Position numbers and translations under genes: made by a program. The notes below the pieces were generated by a model, which did no database searches, was not told the DNA's origin, and saw only the letters and a program-made list of their open reading frames with translations. Of a stretch of DNA of 14,533 bases, positions 14,167-14,533 are shown piece after piece. The DNA comes from Methanosarcina sp. (GTDB lineage Archaea > Halobacteriota > Methanosarcinia > Methanosarcinales > Methanosarcinaceae): assembly GCA_024280975.1 (NCBI GenBank), contig JAMXLQ010000073.1, positions 1-14,533 on the forward strand, in the 5' to 3' direction. Within the stretch, counting starts at the first letter, position 1. Each line of letters opens with the position of its first letter.

Positions 14167-14487
14167 TTATTTTTTATTTGTATACTCTTCACATACTTCT
14201 ATTAACTGGAATAATGAATCTCTAACATCCCCTTTATTCTTCATAGCCTCATTAATTAATAGTCTAGTATCTATATCCATTGGAAGTATTTTGTATAATT
14301 GATGGATATATTCTGTTTTAACGACTTCGGTCTTCAATTTCCTTAGTCCATCAAGAACTTCCCATGGTGATTTTTCTCCTTTCTCTGCTTCATTTATAAG
14401 TCGTCTGACTCTAACTTTATCACTATAAAATATATAAACTTTATATGTAATTTTCAACCACAGCCAAATTATAAAAAAACTTATCAT
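14167..14487 (-). CDS. Hypothetical membrane-anchored protein, probably 5'-partial
   Basis: I do not recognise this protein. The 106 residues from the ATG at 14487 begin with a hydrophobic segment (ISFFIIWLWL, 2-11), followed by a basic region and an all-helical soluble part. Two similar segments occur, RLINEAEKGEKSPWEVLDGL (29-48) and RLLINEAMKNKGDVRDSLFQ (75-94), sharing LINEA and the spacing of charged residues. This suggests an internal duplication of a short helical unit. No ribosome binding site precedes the ATG, and the frame stays open through 15 further codons (14488-14532), mostly hydrophobic (FFTKVIILTDLIFIL). The true start therefore probably lies beyond the window, and the membrane segment may be longer. 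Base composition is more A+T-rich than the core genes, which could reflect a young or transferred gene. Confidence 0.5.
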   Translation of the reverse strand: MISFFIIWLWLKITYKVYIFYSDKVRVRRLINEAEKGEKSPWEVLDGLRKLKTEVVKTEYIHQLYKILPMDIDTRLLINEAMKNKGDVRDSLFQLIEVCEEYTNKK

Positions 14488-14533
14488 TAAAATAAAGATT
14501 AAGTCTGTTAGAATGATAACTTTAGTGAAAAAT

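Noticed and set aside
1..14533. Defence island, prophage or insertion sequence
   Set aside because: No transposase, integrase, restriction, toxin-antitoxin or phage gene was recognised. The coding content is core archaeal genes apart from the unassigned terminal ORF.

Overview
This window looks like chromosomal DNA of a methanogenic euryarchaeon, most likely Methanosarcina or a close relative. The evidence is the gene set: an Orc1/Cdc6 initiator, a group II chaperonin (thermosome) with a GGM-rich tail, O-phosphoseryl-tRNA synthetase (found mainly in methanogens and a few relatives), the euryarchaeal helicase/nuclease Hef, and an archaeal/eukaryotic-type glycyl-tRNA synthetase. Intergenic regions are long and very A+T-rich, and archaeal TATA-like boxes precede most genes. 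The genus is inferred from protein resemblance and gene content, not from a database search.

Layout, left to right. An A+T-rich leader (1-344) precedes a forward orc1/cdc6 gene (345-1466). This converges on the reverse thermosome gene (1667-3322) across a hairpin-containing terminator region. Then come a reverse DUF169 gene (3698-4429) and, 24 nt upstream of it, sepS (4454-6073); these two probably share a transcript. Next are a reverse translin-family gene (6342-6965), a 605-bp spacer with paired signals suggesting one or two small RNAs, a reverse UPF0147 gene (7571-7864), and a divergent forward gene for a zinc-ribbon p27-autoantigen-family protein (8103-8753). That gene converges on reverse hef (8909-11413) across a polypurine tract. 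Reverse glyS (11568-13391) follows. The right end is a 775-bp A+T-rich spacer holding a roughly 100-nt imperfect palindrome, then a reverse membrane-anchored hypothetical ORF that stays open to the window edge.

Most genes are core information processing: replication initiation, repair of stalled forks, tRNA charging, protein folding and RNA metabolism. There is no transposase, CRISPR array, defence cassette or rRNA/tRNA gene that I can support. The most unexplained signals are not protein-coding: the palindrome at 13973-14087, the possible small-RNA locus at 7305-7553, the hairpin built across the DUF169 stop codon, and the nested inverted repeats just upstream of the sepS promoter. I do not see a multi-gene novel system, and the findings are graded accordingly.
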